Shown: positions 16,698 to 25,876, numbered from the stretch's first letter. The stretch: 45,622 bases of DNA from DRQF01 sp964559135 (GCA_964559135.1 CAZLGG010000023.1:1-45622), one strand, 5' to 3'. Program-made: numbers and translations. The notes: generated from the letters alone by a model not told the origin.

Positions 16698-16732
16698 GTG
16701 ACCGGCGAGTGGGCCCCCCGGTCCCTCTCGAT

Positions 16733-16738
16733 TACCAT
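16733..16738 (+). promoter_or_regulatory. -10-like hexamer 6 bases before ATG (possible leaderless start)
   Basis: TACCAT (4 of 6 to TATAAT) sits exactly 6 bases upstream of the ATG at 16745, and no purine-rich ribosome-binding site lies between. A -35 is not apparent. Confidence 0.35.
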
Positions 16739-16744
16739 GCGCGC

Positions 16745-18115
16745 ATGAGATTCACCTTGCCGCTTCTCGTTGTGCTCCTGGGCGCCCAGACGGTGGTATC
16801 CCAAGAGCCGCTCGCCCCCAGGGTGTTGGCGTCGGCCGACAAGGTCGATGCCTGTTTTGTCGCGCCGGGTCGGCCTTCGGATTGCGTGATTCAGACCGGG
16901 AGGACGGGAGCTGTCCTCGACCTCGGTCGACCGGACCCGGTCACGCGTTTCATCTTCACACTTCCGGCAGGTACGTTCGTTTGGGATCTCGTGCCGGATG
17001 GAAAAAAGGGGTACGCCTTCTTCGCCGTCTCGGCCGATGGACTGCGATGGCGGCGCGCGGGGGGAACCTGGACGCGCATCGAGGGCAGCGGAGGGTTTTT
17101 TCGCGGGCAGCCCACGGGGGCCCCACTGCATCGAAGCATCGCGCGGAAGCGGGGAGATGGTTTTGCGTGCGCCGTTCCGACGGCGGACGGGATGAGGCTC
17201 ATTCGATTCGGCGGGGGCGAGCCCCCGAGCTTTCGATCCATCGACGCCCCGATTCTCGGGAGGCAGTCCCTGGGGTGGGGGATGGGAGACACGATGGAGG
17301 CGCGGCGGATCGTACCTGGAGTGAGACCGTTCTCCGACAACCGTTGGCTCGTCGCCCTACCGGGCAAGTTGGCCACGCGGAGCGAGTCCGGCTCCGTAGG
17401 TCCTTGGGCGAAGATGCCTCTCGACCGCAGCACGGAAATCCTCGGTTTCGAGCACGTCGTCGAGGATCTCCTCGATGACCTGGACGGCGACGGGACCGTC
17501 GACCTGCTTTACACGGACCCGGGCCATGGCCGACTTCTCGTCTATCTGGGACGAGATCGAACAGATAGTGAGCCGCGGGGTCCCGACCAGATCCTGCAGA
17601 AGGATGGATGGGTCGTGGGGCGGTTTTTTCTTCCGCGGACCGCTGCGAGCCCGCCCCGGCTCGGCGTCCTGCGGGTGGCGCGCCTGAGCCTCGTCGCTCA
17701 GGTGACCGTCTTGAAGAAGGGGATTCTTCCGGCGGAATTGGCGTTGCATTCGTGGAATGGCGCTCGATTCGATCCGACCCCGACGTGGAGTCGAAAGGTC
17801 GCCTTACCCTTCGAGATTCATCTCACGTCGACACGGCGTCGCCTTCGATTGCGTGCCCCCCTGTCGGTGCATGCCGGGAAGGACGGCGTTGTTTTCGTCC
17901 TTCCCGACGAAAAAGGAGGCGTCGCCGTTTTCGAGGCGAAGGGCGAGGAAGTGATTCGGAAGGGGCGCCTCGAACTCCCGCCGAAGGCATCTGTTCGATT
18001 TCCGTCGCCCCTTGCGTGCGTCTGGACGCATCTGGCCGACCGACTCTTGTTCTCAGCCGTGGTCGAGGACCCGGAAGACGGGGTCTTCCAGGTCCTCGCG
18101 TGGGACGTCTTCTGA
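16745..18115 (+). CDS. Exported protein, probable beta-propeller with one FG-GAP-like motif
   Basis: A 456-residue protein. The signal peptide is residues 1-20 (FTLPLLVVLLGAQTVVSQ). The mature part alternates short beta-strand blocks with loops (FIFTLPAGTFVWDLVPDG, FACAVPTADGMRLIRFG) and includes DLDGDGTVDLLYTDPGHGR, a calcium-binding FG-GAP/VCBS-type loop. A propeller-like fold is inferred and no catalytic motif is seen. The in-frame GTG at 16709 would add 12 residues ahead of the signal peptide and is less likely. The gene ends 18 bases from the convergent repeat-protein gene. It shares style with the FG-GAP lipoprotein at 22648-24108 and may be a distant relative. Confidence 0.7.
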   Translation: MRFTLPLLVVLLGAQTVVSQEPLAPRVLASADKVDACFVAPGRPSDCVIQTGRTGAVLDLGRPDPVTRFIFTLPAGTFVWDLVPDGKKGYAFFAVSADGLRWRRAGGTWTRIEGSGGFFRGQPTGAPLHRSIARKRGDGFACAVPTADGMRLIRFGGGEPPSFRSIDAPILGRQSLGWGMGDTMEARRIVPGVRPFSDNRWLVALPGKLATRSESGSVGPWAKMPLDRSTEILGFEHVVEDLLDDLDGDGTVDLLYTDPGHGRLLVYLGRDRTDSEPRGPDQILQKDGWVVGRFFLPRTAASPPRLGVLRVARLSLVAQVTVLKKGILPAELALHSWNGARFDPTPTWSRKVALPFEIHLTSTRRRLRLRAPLSVHAGKDGVVFVLPDEKGGVAVFEAKGEEVIRKGRLELPPKASVRFPSPLACVWTHLADRLLFSAVVEDPEDGVFQVLAWDVF

Positions 18116-18133
18116 GCGTCGGGACTCCGGCTT

Positions 18134-19867
18134 CTACTCGGGGATGAAACGCGTGTCGGCTTGGTCCACGATCTCGTTCGTCAAAGGGTCGATCACCAAG
18201 AACCGGACGCGGAAAGGAAACCCGGTCAACGTCGGACTCACCGCGGGCAGCGGGAGAGGAAATGCCAGTCCGAACAAGAACTGCTGCGGAGTCAGGATCA
18301 ACGGCAGGTCCGGGAAGAGGGGGGCTGCCACGCCGAAGGGGTCCTCCAGAACGATGCGCAGCGTGTGTGCCTGAAGGAAAGGTGTCGGGTTGTAGACCGC
18401 GATGTCCACCGGCAGGGGACTTCCGTTCGGGATACTCGTCAACGTGCCTCCCGAGGCCGCCAGGTAGACGAAGGTCGGAACGGTCGTGAGAGTGAAATTC
18501 AACGTCGTCGGTCCCCCGACCGCGACGCCAGTCATCGTCTGGTCCTTGGCAACGCTGAAACGACTCGGGCGCAGGATCACATCCCATGTTCCCACGGGTA
18601 CGTTGACGTGGTACTGGCCGTTGGAATCCGTGTTGTCGTCGGGCGACGGGATGTCGAGGCCGGTGGCGGGATCGACGACGTCGATGTCGGCGCCCACTTC
18701 AGGCAGACCGAAGGCGTTCGTGACGGTCCCGGTGAGGGGCTGCCCCGCTGTGAGCGTCCACGGTGGGAGGACCGTGGATGTCGTCACGGTGAGCGTGCCC
18801 GTCCGCGCCGCTACCAATCCCGTGCTGAAGGCGGGCTGAACGATGACGATGAGATCGCCCGTGGGCACGACGAGGCTGAAGGCGCCGTTCCCGTCCGTGC
18901 TGTCGTGGGGCGTGTAGAGTTGGAAATGGCCGGGCTGCCTCTCCACGTCCAGGTCGGCCCCGGTCACGGGTTGGCCCGACGGTGTGAGGATCGTGCCCTG
19001 TAAGAGCACGCCCGGTTCGATGGGGAGGACGCCCAGATTCAAAGCGCCCGTAACGACGATGGGGAAGCGTTGAGCAACGTGGAGGTCACCCGTCGGGGGG
19101 CGAATGAAAAACGTGAAGGAGCCCGCGGGGACCACGAAGGCGAAATGTCCCGCGCCGTCGGTGAAGTCGTTCAGAAGAAAGAGTTGCTGCCCCGTGGATG
19201 CGTCCGCGACGTTCAGATCGAAACCGGAAAGGGGAGCCTGACTCACGGCGTCGACCAGCGTGCCGGAGAGGATGTTCCCGGTGGACATGGTGATGTTCCC
19301 GAGGTTTTGGGAGGGCGCTGTCACTCCGAGCCCGGGAAAGTTCACGGGCAAAAAAAGCGTGCCCGCGGGCGGCTTGATGAGGAGATCCACGGACCCCACC
19401 GGCAGGATGACGGCGAAGTTTCCCAGCAGATTCGTGCCGTCGTTCGGCGTGAAGATCTGGTTGCCCGAGACGGGGTCGAAGGCGTCGATGTTGGCGTTGA
19501 CGACGGGGAGCCCCGCGTCATCGAGGACGGTTCCGGAGACCAGAGAACCCGATTGAAGCGCCACCACTCCAAAGTTGACCGCCCCCACGATCGTGACGCA
19601 GGGGAAGAGCCGGGGGACGTAGCCATTGCCCGGCCCCGTGATCGTGACGTCATAAGTCCCCGGCGAGGCGATCAGCGTGAAAAACCCGCCCGGACCCGTG
19701 AGAACGGCGCTGACGCCCCCGTTGGCGTCGACGGTCGCGCCCACGATCGGAACCCCCATCGTGTCCGTGACCTGGCCGGTGAGTTGGTCGGCCCGCAGGC
19801 TGCCGGACAGTCCCAGACAAACCAATCCCATCCATGCGATCCGCGCAAGCCCTCTGTGCATTCTCAT
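18134..19867 (-). CDS. Secreted carboxypeptidase-regulatory-like repeat protein
   Basis: A 577-residue exported protein. The start at 19867 is chosen because GAGGAG (19876-19881 on the reverse strand) is 8 bases upstream and the next residues form a signal peptide (RIAWMGLVCLGLSGSLRA) with cleavage before D27. Residues 27-462 are five tandem beta-sandwich repeats of 81, 90, 89, 89 and 87 residues, each beginning like LxGTVxDxxGxPVxGAxxD and containing a T-D-x-x-G-x-F turn, as in carboxypeptidase-regulatory/SdrD-B-type domains. Residues 463-577 form a different C-terminal domain rich in proline and leucine. A structural or surface role is inferred; no enzyme motif is present. Confidence 0.85.
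   Translation of the reverse strand: MRMHRGLARIAWMGLVCLGLSGSLRADQLTGQVTDTMGVPIVGATVDANGGVSAVLTGPGGFFTLIASPGTYDVTITGPGNGYVPRLFPCVTIVGAVNFGVVALQSGSLVSGTVLDDAGLPVVNANIDAFDPVSGNQIFTPNDGTNLLGNFAVILPVGSVDLLIKPPAGTLFLPVNFPGLGVTAPSQNLGNITMSTGNILSGTLVDAVSQAPLSGFDLNVADASTGQQLFLLNDFTDGAGHFAFVVPAGSFTFFIRPPTGDLHVAQRFPIVVTGALNLGVLPIEPGVLLQGTILTPSGQPVTGADLDVERQPGHFQLYTPHDSTDGNGAFSLVVPTGDLIVIVQPAFSTGLVAARTGTLTVTTSTVLPPWTLTAGQPLTGTVTNAFGLPEVGADIDVVDPATGLDIPSPDDNTDSNGQYHVNVPVGTWDVILRPSRFSVAKDQTMTGVAVGGPTTLNFTLTTVPTFVYLAASGGTLTSIPNGSPLPVDIAVYNPTPFLQAHTLRIVLEDPFGVAAPLFPDLPLILTPQQFLFGLAFPLPLPAVSPTLTGFPFRVRFLVIDPLTNEIVDQADTRFIPE
18482..19789 (-). repeat. Five tandem 81-90 residue domain repeats within the secreted protein
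   Basis: Repeat boundaries by residue are 27-107, 108-197, 198-286, 287-375 and 376-462. Shared positions include an opening SGT/TGT, a GxPxxGAxxD turn and a T-D-x-x-G-x-F-x-x-x-V-P-x-G block; the first repeat is shorter and most divergent. Nucleotide identity between units is low, so the array is old or diversified, not a recent expansion. Confidence 0.7.
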
Positions 19868-20010
19868 TCCCGACACTCCTCGTGATTCTGACGGCGCAAG
19901 GAAGCCCCACCGGGCCTCACGTGTTGGAGGAGGGAGACGATGGCGCTTTGATACGGGAATCCTGGAATCCACTCCTTGTGCCCACGTGCGAGGATGGCCA
20001 AGCTGGGCCG

Positions 20011-22635
20011 ATGAGAGGTCTTCTCGAGTATTTCAGCGGCCCTGCCTGTCTTCGGATGGGCGTGCTCCTTCAGCTGACGGCGTCCCTCACCGAGCGGATT
20101 CAGGCCACGGGGGCGATACCGGGCGACGAATTCGCCCTGGCGGGTTTCCTCTACGCAGCCCTCGTTCCGCTCCGAATCCTGGCCGGTCTTCTGATCGTCG
20201 CGGCCATTCTGGGCCTATTGGGGGAGGCCGAAAGGCGTCGGGGTCGATCCCGCGGGCTCCGCGTCGCGACAGCCGCGGCCCTTTTGGCCGGGCTGGTCTG
20301 GCCGGTCGAGGGATTGGGTCTGGCCCTTTTGCTCTGGGAATCCACTTGGGCGCTGGAAGCCTTGGGCGGGCTGGAACGGACACCGCAGGATGTCCAGGCG
20401 GGGCTGAGGAGCGAGGGCCATCGGCTGCTTTCGGCCCGCTGGCGGCGCAGCCTCGCCTGGTGGCCCGGGTTGGCCGCCCTGGCGGCCGTCGGCGCTTACC
20501 TGGTGGCCGGGATCGAGTCCGTGACCTACACGGCGTCGTTCGCACCCGAACTCTTCAGTCCGCAGTCACTCACCGCCTACCGGTGGCGCCTCGTCGACCT
20601 CTCGGCGGCGTTCGGGGCCGGCATGGCGCTCTCCTATCTTCTGCCCCTGCTCCTCGCCCGACCGGTCATGAAACTCTTGAGCCGTCTTCCCGGCGGCGAC
20701 CTCAAAGTCCACGTCGTGGTGCCCCTGGCTCTTGCCCTGTGGGCGATCATCTATGTGCGGATCGGCATCTTCCGCGTGATCGGTGACGAGATTCGCGCCA
20801 CGGGTGTCGAGGGTCAAACAGAGGTCTTGCTGGCCCTGCTGTTTTTCCTCTGGTTCCACCTGGCGCATGGAAGTCTCTTCGCCCTCGCCGAGAGAGGGGG
20901 AGCGTCGCGGGTCTACGGGGCTGGAGAGATCTGGACGGTGGCCGCCCTGAGTCTGACGGGTTTTTCGTTCCGCATGGCGCCGGCCGGAGTGGCCCGCCCC
21001 CGACGAACCACCTACCTGGTTTGGGCGGCGCTGGCGGGAGGATGGTTGGCCGTGCTCGTCTACGGCGCCTATCCTGATCTTCAGGATTTCCGAGACCGAC
21101 TGATCGTTCTCGACGTCTTCACCTCCGTGAACGTCCTCGTGCTGATGATGTTGGCCTTGGCCCACGCGCTTCGCCCCGAGCGTCCGTTCCTCAGACAGTC
21201 CGCCTCTCGCATCGCTTTGGGGGGAATGGTTGTCGGCCTGGCGCTGCTGTCCCTTCGTCCCATCCACGGGGAGCTTGCGCTCGTTGTCCACGAATACACC
21301 CGCTTCGGTTACATGATCAAGAAGGGGTCTCTGCGGGAGGTCCTTCGGCCCGAAAACCGCCTCGGATACACCCGGCCCGATTTCAGATTCGAGGTCCATG
21401 GCCCCGGGGAAGAACGCTTTCCTGCTTGGTCTCCTCTCGGTGAAAATGGCGCGCACGGCAAGCCGCCCATCCTGGTGGTCCTGTGGGACGCGGGGCGCCC
21501 CGACAGGATGCATCTCTACGGAAACCCTCGAGACACGACTCCCACGGCCGACGAACTTGCCGCGGAGTCGGTCGTGTTCGAGAGGGCCTACAGCATGGGG
21601 ACGGCGACGACCTGCGGCGTCCGTCATCTCTTCACGGGCCGCTACTCGACCCGGTACATGCTTTCGACGAAGCACGCTCCCTTTTTCATCCACGCTCTCA
21701 GACCGTGGGGCTACCACGGTTTCTACGTGACGGCGTTCGGCAGCGACTACAACGGGGTCAGCCTCGAGTCGTTCCTGCGCGGCGGGCCGCCCCTCGACTC
21801 CGACCACTCGCGCGTGGTCAACGTGACGCATCGCGAGATCAATCGCGAGTGGACGGACCGCATCAAGATGGAAAAACTCGTGGCGTCTTGGCGTGCGGCC
21901 GTCGCAGCCGGGGGACCAGAGGGGCTGGATGGCACATTGAGTTACCTGCACCTGACAGGAACCCATTTCCCCTGGTACAACGAATCACCGGTCAAGGACT
22001 ACGGCACCGCGTGGATCGACCTCTATGACGGGGAAATGGCGAAGGTGGATGCCCTGACCGGGGAGGCCTTCGCCGTGCTGAAAGAACTGGGCGTTTGGGA
22101 CCGAACCATCGTGGTCCTCACGGCGGACCACGGTACGGGCCTGAAAGAACACGGCCGCTATGCGGGCTTTTTGCCTTACGAGGAACAGATCCGGGTCCCC
22201 CTATTGATTCGTGTGCCGGGAGTTCCCCCTCGCCGGGTGAAGGCGCCCGTGGCCACGATCGACGTCGCGCCGACTCTCGTGGGACTCTTCGATCCGGGAG
22301 GAATCAACCCCTTCGACGGGGTGAGCCTGCTGCCGCTCATGGACGGAAGCGAAACCTCGTTGAAACGGGAGGACTTGGTCAGCCTCTGTGCCTTCGAGGA
22401 TGCGTACGCTCTCATCCACGACGGGCGTTACAAGCTTCACTACCACCGGACCGAGGACTACGCGCTGCTCTTCGACCTGAAAGAGGATCCGCGTGAGCGG
22501 GTGAACCTCATCGCACGTCGCCCGAAGATCGTCAAGGAGCTGACCCGTCGTCTCGCGGCGTTTCTGTGGCGTGGGCGTACGGGGTATGCCAACCCCTATC
22601 ACTACCGCGAATGGACCCCGCCTTCGGACGATTGA
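20011..22635 (+). CDS. Membrane-embedded sulfatase/alkaline-phosphatase-fold hydrolase with unusual active site
   Basis: An 874-residue protein. Residues 1-430 contain about nine hydrophobic helices. Residues 485-865 form a sulfatase-fold domain: first metal ligand D493 in VLWDAGRPDR, metal ligands D706-H707 in TADHGTG, and the C-terminal RVPLLIRVPGVPPRRV and LLPLMDG blocks. The nucleophile region reads T-A-T-T-C535-G-V-R-H-L-F-T-G-R, two residues shorter than the sulfatase C/S-X-P-S-R signature, so formylglycine maturation is doubtful and T533/T534 or C535 could be nucleophile, as in LtaS or phosphoethanolamine transferases. The start is uncertain: the frame is open to 19834, inside the divergent gene, with no ribosome-binding site there. 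Confidence 0.8.
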   Translation: MRGLLEYFSGPACLRMGVLLQLTASLTERIQATGAIPGDEFALAGFLYAALVPLRILAGLLIVAAILGLLGEAERRRGRSRGLRVATAAALLAGLVWPVEGLGLALLLWESTWALEALGGLERTPQDVQAGLRSEGHRLLSARWRRSLAWWPGLAALAAVGAYLVAGIESVTYTASFAPELFSPQSLTAYRWRLVDLSAAFGAGMALSYLLPLLLARPVMKLLSRLPGGDLKVHVVVPLALALWAIIYVRIGIFRVIGDEIRATGVEGQTEVLLALLFFLWFHLAHGSLFALAERGGASRVYGAGEIWTVAALSLTGFSFRMAPAGVARPRRTTYLVWAALAGGWLAVLVYGAYPDLQDFRDRLIVLDVFTSVNVLVLMMLALAHALRPERPFLRQSASRIALGGMVVGLALLSLRPIHGELALVVHEYTRFGYMIKKGSLREVLRPENRLGYTRPDFRFEVHGPGEERFPAWSPLGENGAHGKPPILVVLWDAGRPDRMHLYGNPRDTTPTADELAAESVVFERAYSMGTATTCGVRHLFTGRYSTRYMLSTKHAPFFIHALRPWGYHGFYVTAFGSDYNGVSLESFLRGGPPLDSDHSRVVNVTHREINREWTDRIKMEKLVASWRAAVAAGGPEGLDGTLSYLHLTGTHFPWYNESPVKDYGTAWIDLYDGEMAKVDALTGEAFAVLKELGVWDRTIVVLTADHGTGLKEHGRYAGFLPYEEQIRVPLLIRVPGVPPRRVKAPVATIDVAPTLVGLFDPGGINPFDGVSLLPLMDGSETSLKREDLVSLCAFEDAYALIHDGRYKLHYHRTEDYALLFDLKEDPRERVNLIARRPKIVKELTRRLAAFLWRGRTGYANPYHYREWTPPSDD

Positions 22636-22647
22636 GTCGCGGGACTG

Positions 22648-24108
22648 TCAGGGGGAACAGACGATGATCTGGACGTCCTGCTTGCCGACCAAGATCAGGC
22701 GTTGAGGTCCGCCTTCGCGGAGCGCACGCACCGACGCGTCGGCCAGACCGATGATCTCGCCGCTCTTGGAAGCCTTCTTCGAGATGCTCAGGCGACCCTT
22801 CGGGGCGAGGGAACCCGGGTAGAGTTTCCACCGGTGCCCGGTCTTCGAAGACGGGCGGATTTCGACCAAGTCGACGACGCCGTCGCCGGTGAGGTCATCT
22901 CCGATAAAGAGCGAGTTGCGCGCCGCCCAGCGCTCGAAGTCCTTGGTGTCGACGCTGCGTTCCAGCGAAAGATCCGGCGCCCCGTCGAAGAGCCTGGGGG
23001 TGTCCTTGTGCGCCAGGTGAACCGCCAACCGCACAGGAACGCGACCGAGAAAGCGGGCGACGGCGTCGCCAAGCCCGGCACCATAGAGACCATAGGCGAG
23101 GTCTTTCCTGCCGTCCCCGTTCAGATCCTCGAAATAAGGGCCGACCCCCACGATGCCCTTCAGCCGAAGCGCCACCGTGGGCTTCAAGGGGAAGGGCTCG
23201 GAGCCGCCCCGACTGAGGAGGATCACGAGATTCGACCGCATGTCCGCGATGCCTCCTCGGGCGGATCGCATCTTGATGAGGATGAGGTCGGCGCGATCAT
23301 CTCCGTTCAAGTCCTCGAGTCGGATGGAGGTGTTCTCGAGCAGGTTGCCGTCACCTTTCCCGGCCAGCCAGGGCAGTGGGAGTCTTTCTGCGGGGGCGAA
23401 TTCGCGGGGACGGGTCTGCAATCGGTATCCCAGGCCCTTTTCGTCGAACCAGCAAAGGTCCGAGCGGCCGTCACCGTCGATGTCACGAAAGAGCGGGTGG
23501 GGTTCTCGGTGGGAGATGACGAAGCCCCCGTCCGAGGAGGGGAGAACCTGGCGCTCGCCGGGAAGCGAGAGGGTCTTCGGGGGGAGAAAACCCCCTTCGG
23601 GACGACCGAAGCGGATCTCGAGGGCTCGCGACCCGGGAAACATGAAGTCATCCAGCCCATCGCCGTCGAAGTCCGTGGACCAGTGCCAGAAACCTGGGAG
23701 GTCGGTGGGCGTGGCCGTGAGGAAGCTCTCGATGGGCCTGATGGGATCGGCTACCCCCAAGCCCTTCGAGGTCGACCATCGAAGGGACCGAAAGGAGTGG
23801 GGAAAAACCGCGAGGACGCGTTGCTGCTTTCCGAAGTTTCCCTCGACGAACGCCGTGGCTCCCGGAAGCGTCCCGCTTTGGGGCGGGCCGAAGCGATCGT
23901 CCTTCCCCTGCAAGGCGACGTCCACACGCAGACGGCCGCCGATGAGACGGGTGATGAGGAAGAGGTCCTTCAGCCCGTCACCATTCAGATCCACGAGAAA
24001 CCAATCGTCGAACGGCTGGGCCGTGTGAACACCGCGGAGCGTCTGGGCGGACGAACATGCCGCGACGAGGGAAATCAGCAAGATCGTCGATGCCAGGGGG
24101 AACCTCAT
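22648..24108 (-). CDS. FG-GAP/VCBS-repeat lipoprotein
   Basis: A 486-residue protein. The lipobox is LVAAC (C18). At least six calcium-binding loops of the D-x-N/D-G-D-G-x-x-D type recur: DLNGDGLKDLFLI, DFDGDGLDDFMF, DIDGDGRSDLCWF, DLNGDDRADLILI, DLNGDGRKDLAYG and DLTGDGVVDLVEI. This is the pattern of integrin-like seven-bladed FG-GAP propellers. It is expected at the outer face of a membrane as a binding or scaffold protein. The ATG at 24108 overlaps the permease stop by ATGA; the frame remains open further upstream, but that part lies inside the permease gene. Convergent with the sulfatase gene (12-base gap). Confidence 0.88.
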   Translation of the reverse strand: MRFPLASTILLISLVAACSSAQTLRGVHTAQPFDDWFLVDLNGDGLKDLFLITRLIGGRLRVDVALQGKDDRFGPPQSGTLPGATAFVEGNFGKQQRVLAVFPHSFRSLRWSTSKGLGVADPIRPIESFLTATPTDLPGFWHWSTDFDGDGLDDFMFPGSRALEIRFGRPEGGFLPPKTLSLPGERQVLPSSDGGFVISHREPHPLFRDIDGDGRSDLCWFDEKGLGYRLQTRPREFAPAERLPLPWLAGKGDGNLLENTSIRLEDLNGDDRADLILIKMRSARGGIADMRSNLVILLSRGGSEPFPLKPTVALRLKGIVGVGPYFEDLNGDGRKDLAYGLYGAGLGDAVARFLGRVPVRLAVHLAHKDTPRLFDGAPDLSLERSVDTKDFERWAARNSLFIGDDLTGDGVVDLVEIRPSSKTGHRWKLYPGSLAPKGRLSISKKASKSGEIIGLADASVRALREGGPQRLILVGKQDVQIIVCSP

Positions 24109-24920
24109 CGGACAGGTCTTTTCGAAAACACGAACATGGCGATCAAGGTCGTGACCAAGGTGGCGAGGATTGGGCCCCAGACCGACGACGACATCAGCGT
24201 CCAGGCTTCCACCCGCGGCTGCACGGCCTCGTTGGCACGGGCGAGTTCGCCCAGGAGTTCCATGGGTTGGGTCAAGAGTGCGGGCGGGCAGAGGGGGCCG
24301 AGATTGGGCTGAACCGAACCCAGGCCTCCCAGGCCCGCCGATATGAGCAGTCCCAGCACCACGGCGAGACCGGATGAGTCGATCGCGACGGAAACCAAAA
24401 GGCCCAGGCCGAAGCTGAAGAACAGAGGCGCAACGGAGGCGATCGTGAGGCCGACGGTGAAGTGCTTCATGGCGGCGGCGGAGTAGACTTCGGTGTCCTC
24501 CAAACCTGGGATGACGATGGATACGCCGTGGAAGCCGCCGGCGCGCTCCGTCCACAGATAGGCGGCGAGCAGAGCGAGGGCGGCCAGAAGGACCGTTGCA
24601 ACGGCGAGGACGAGAGACTTCGCGAGGAGGTAGACGGCGGGGCTGATCGGCCTGCAAAGAACCGCGCGCAACGCGCCGGATATTCCCTCTTCATTGACGG
24701 ACGAACAGCCCAGAACCAGAAGAAAGAATGCGGAGAGCAGAAAGCCCCAGCTCGTGACTTCAGCGAACAATGCATAACTGTCGACGGGCTCGGCGAGTGT
24801 CGTTGCGGCCCATCCTGAGAGGACGACGGTCAGCGGCACCGCCCCGAGCGACATCCAGAAAAGATTGCGCCTCATGAGTTTTCTCGACTCGAAACGCAGG
24901 CAGCGAAGAAGGTCGTTCAT
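24105..24920 (-). CDS. ABC-2 type transporter permease
   Basis: A 271-residue membrane protein with about six hydrophobic segments: MSLGAVPLTVVLSGWAATTL, WGFLLSAFFLLVLGC, LVLAVATVLLAALALLAAYL, FSFGLGLLVSVAIDSSGLAVV and a C-terminal ILATLVTTLIAMFVF helix. The loop SSVNEEGISGALRAVLCRPISPAVYLLAK matches the coupling segment of ABC-2/NatB/BcrB-type permeases. It pairs with the ATPase whose stop is 8 bases upstream, and overlaps the FG-GAP lipoprotein gene downstream. An export or membrane-maintenance role is likely; the cargo is unknown. Confidence 0.82.
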   Translation of the reverse strand: MNDLLRCLRFESRKLMRRNLFWMSLGAVPLTVVLSGWAATTLAEPVDSYALFAEVTSWGFLLSAFFLLVLGCSSVNEEGISGALRAVLCRPISPAVYLLAKSLVLAVATVLLAALALLAAYLWTERAGGFHGVSIVIPGLEDTEVYSAAAMKHFTVGLTIASVAPLFFSFGLGLLVSVAIDSSGLAVVLGLLISAGLGGLGSVQPNLGPLCPPALLTQPMELLGELARANEAVQPRVEAWTLMSSSVWGPILATLVTTLIAMFVFSKRPVR

Positions 24921-24928
24921 CAACGGGT

Positions 24929-25870
24929 TCAAGTCAGCTGTCCTTCCGATCGGCCTTGGGCCCGAGACAGGAAGAATTCCTCGAGGCTCATGCGATGTTC
25001 GGTCAGGGTATAGACGTCCACCCCGCGCTCGACGAGAGCGGCGGTGAGTCGCGGGAGGAGGCTCCTCGGAAACTCGAAGGCGATGGGCGCGTCCTTGGCG
25101 TCGTCGGTGGCGAGGACCTGGGCTTCCGCGAACGCGCCCAGGACCTCCAAGGCTCGTTCTCTCGGCGTCGCCACGAGGCGATAGGAGCTCTCGAGGGTCT
25201 CGAAGATGCTCCTCAGGTCCTGTTCGATCACCAGCCGGCCGGAATCCAGAATGCACACGCGAGAACATGTCATCTCGATCTCGTGCAACAGATGGCTCGA
25301 GATGATGAAGGTGACGCCCTGGTCCCGGTTGAGGCGCTTGACGAGCCGTCGCATCTCCAAGATGCCGTTGGGATCGAGGCCGTTGGTGGGTTCGTCGAGG
25401 ATGACGAGTTCGGGACGGGAGACCAGCGCCAGGGCGATCCCCAAACGCTGTTTCATCCCCAGTGAATAGTGCTCCGCCGCGCGATGACCGGCCTCACGCA
25501 ACCCGACCAGATCGAGCACCTCGTCCACACGGGATTTCTCGAGGGGTCCGGAAAGGCGGCCAAGGTGCCAAAGGTTCTCGAAACCGGTGAGGGCGGGGAA
25601 AAACGCGGGGCTCTCCACCATGGCTCCCACGCGGGCCAGGAGACGTCGACGCTCTCGGGCCTTCGTCTTTCCGAAGAGATGCACCGTCCCGTCCGTGGGT
25701 GGGAGGAGGCCCAAGATCATGCGCAGAGTCGTCGTCTTGCCGGCGCCGTTGAGGCCGAGGAACCCGTACACGTCCCCTTGCCGCACGGTGAGGGAAAGAT
25801 TGGAGACCGCCCGGATGGGGCCGAAGTGTCGGGAAAGTCCACGGGTCTCTACCAGGGTGTCGCCGCTCAT
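24929..25870 (-). CDS. ABC transporter ATP-binding protein (BcrA/NatA type)
   Basis: A 313-residue ATPase. Walker A GLNGAGKTTT, Q-loop MVESPAFFPALTG, signature YSLGMKQRLGIALAL, Walker B LVILDEPTNGLDP and H-loop ISSHLLHE are all intact. The C-terminal about 85 residues form the extra domain usual in drug- and Na+-exporting ABC-2 ATPases. It heads a leftward three-gene operon with the permease and the FG-GAP lipoprotein. No purine-rich ribosome-binding site is present; a TAGCTT hexamer lies 6 bases before the ATG. Confidence 0.93.
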   Translation of the reverse strand: MSGDTLVETRGLSRHFGPIRAVSNLSLTVRQGDVYGFLGLNGAGKTTTLRMILGLLPPTDGTVHLFGKTKARERRRLLARVGAMVESPAFFPALTGFENLWHLGRLSGPLEKSRVDEVLDLVGLREAGHRAAEHYSLGMKQRLGIALALVSRPELVILDEPTNGLDPNGILEMRRLVKRLNRDQGVTFIISSHLLHEIEMTCSRVCILDSGRLVIEQDLRSIFETLESSYRLVATPRERALEVLGAFAEAQVLATDDAKDAPIAFEFPRSLLPRLTAALVERGVDVYTLTEHRMSLEEFFLSRAQGRSEGQLT

Positions 25871-25876
25871 GAGGGC

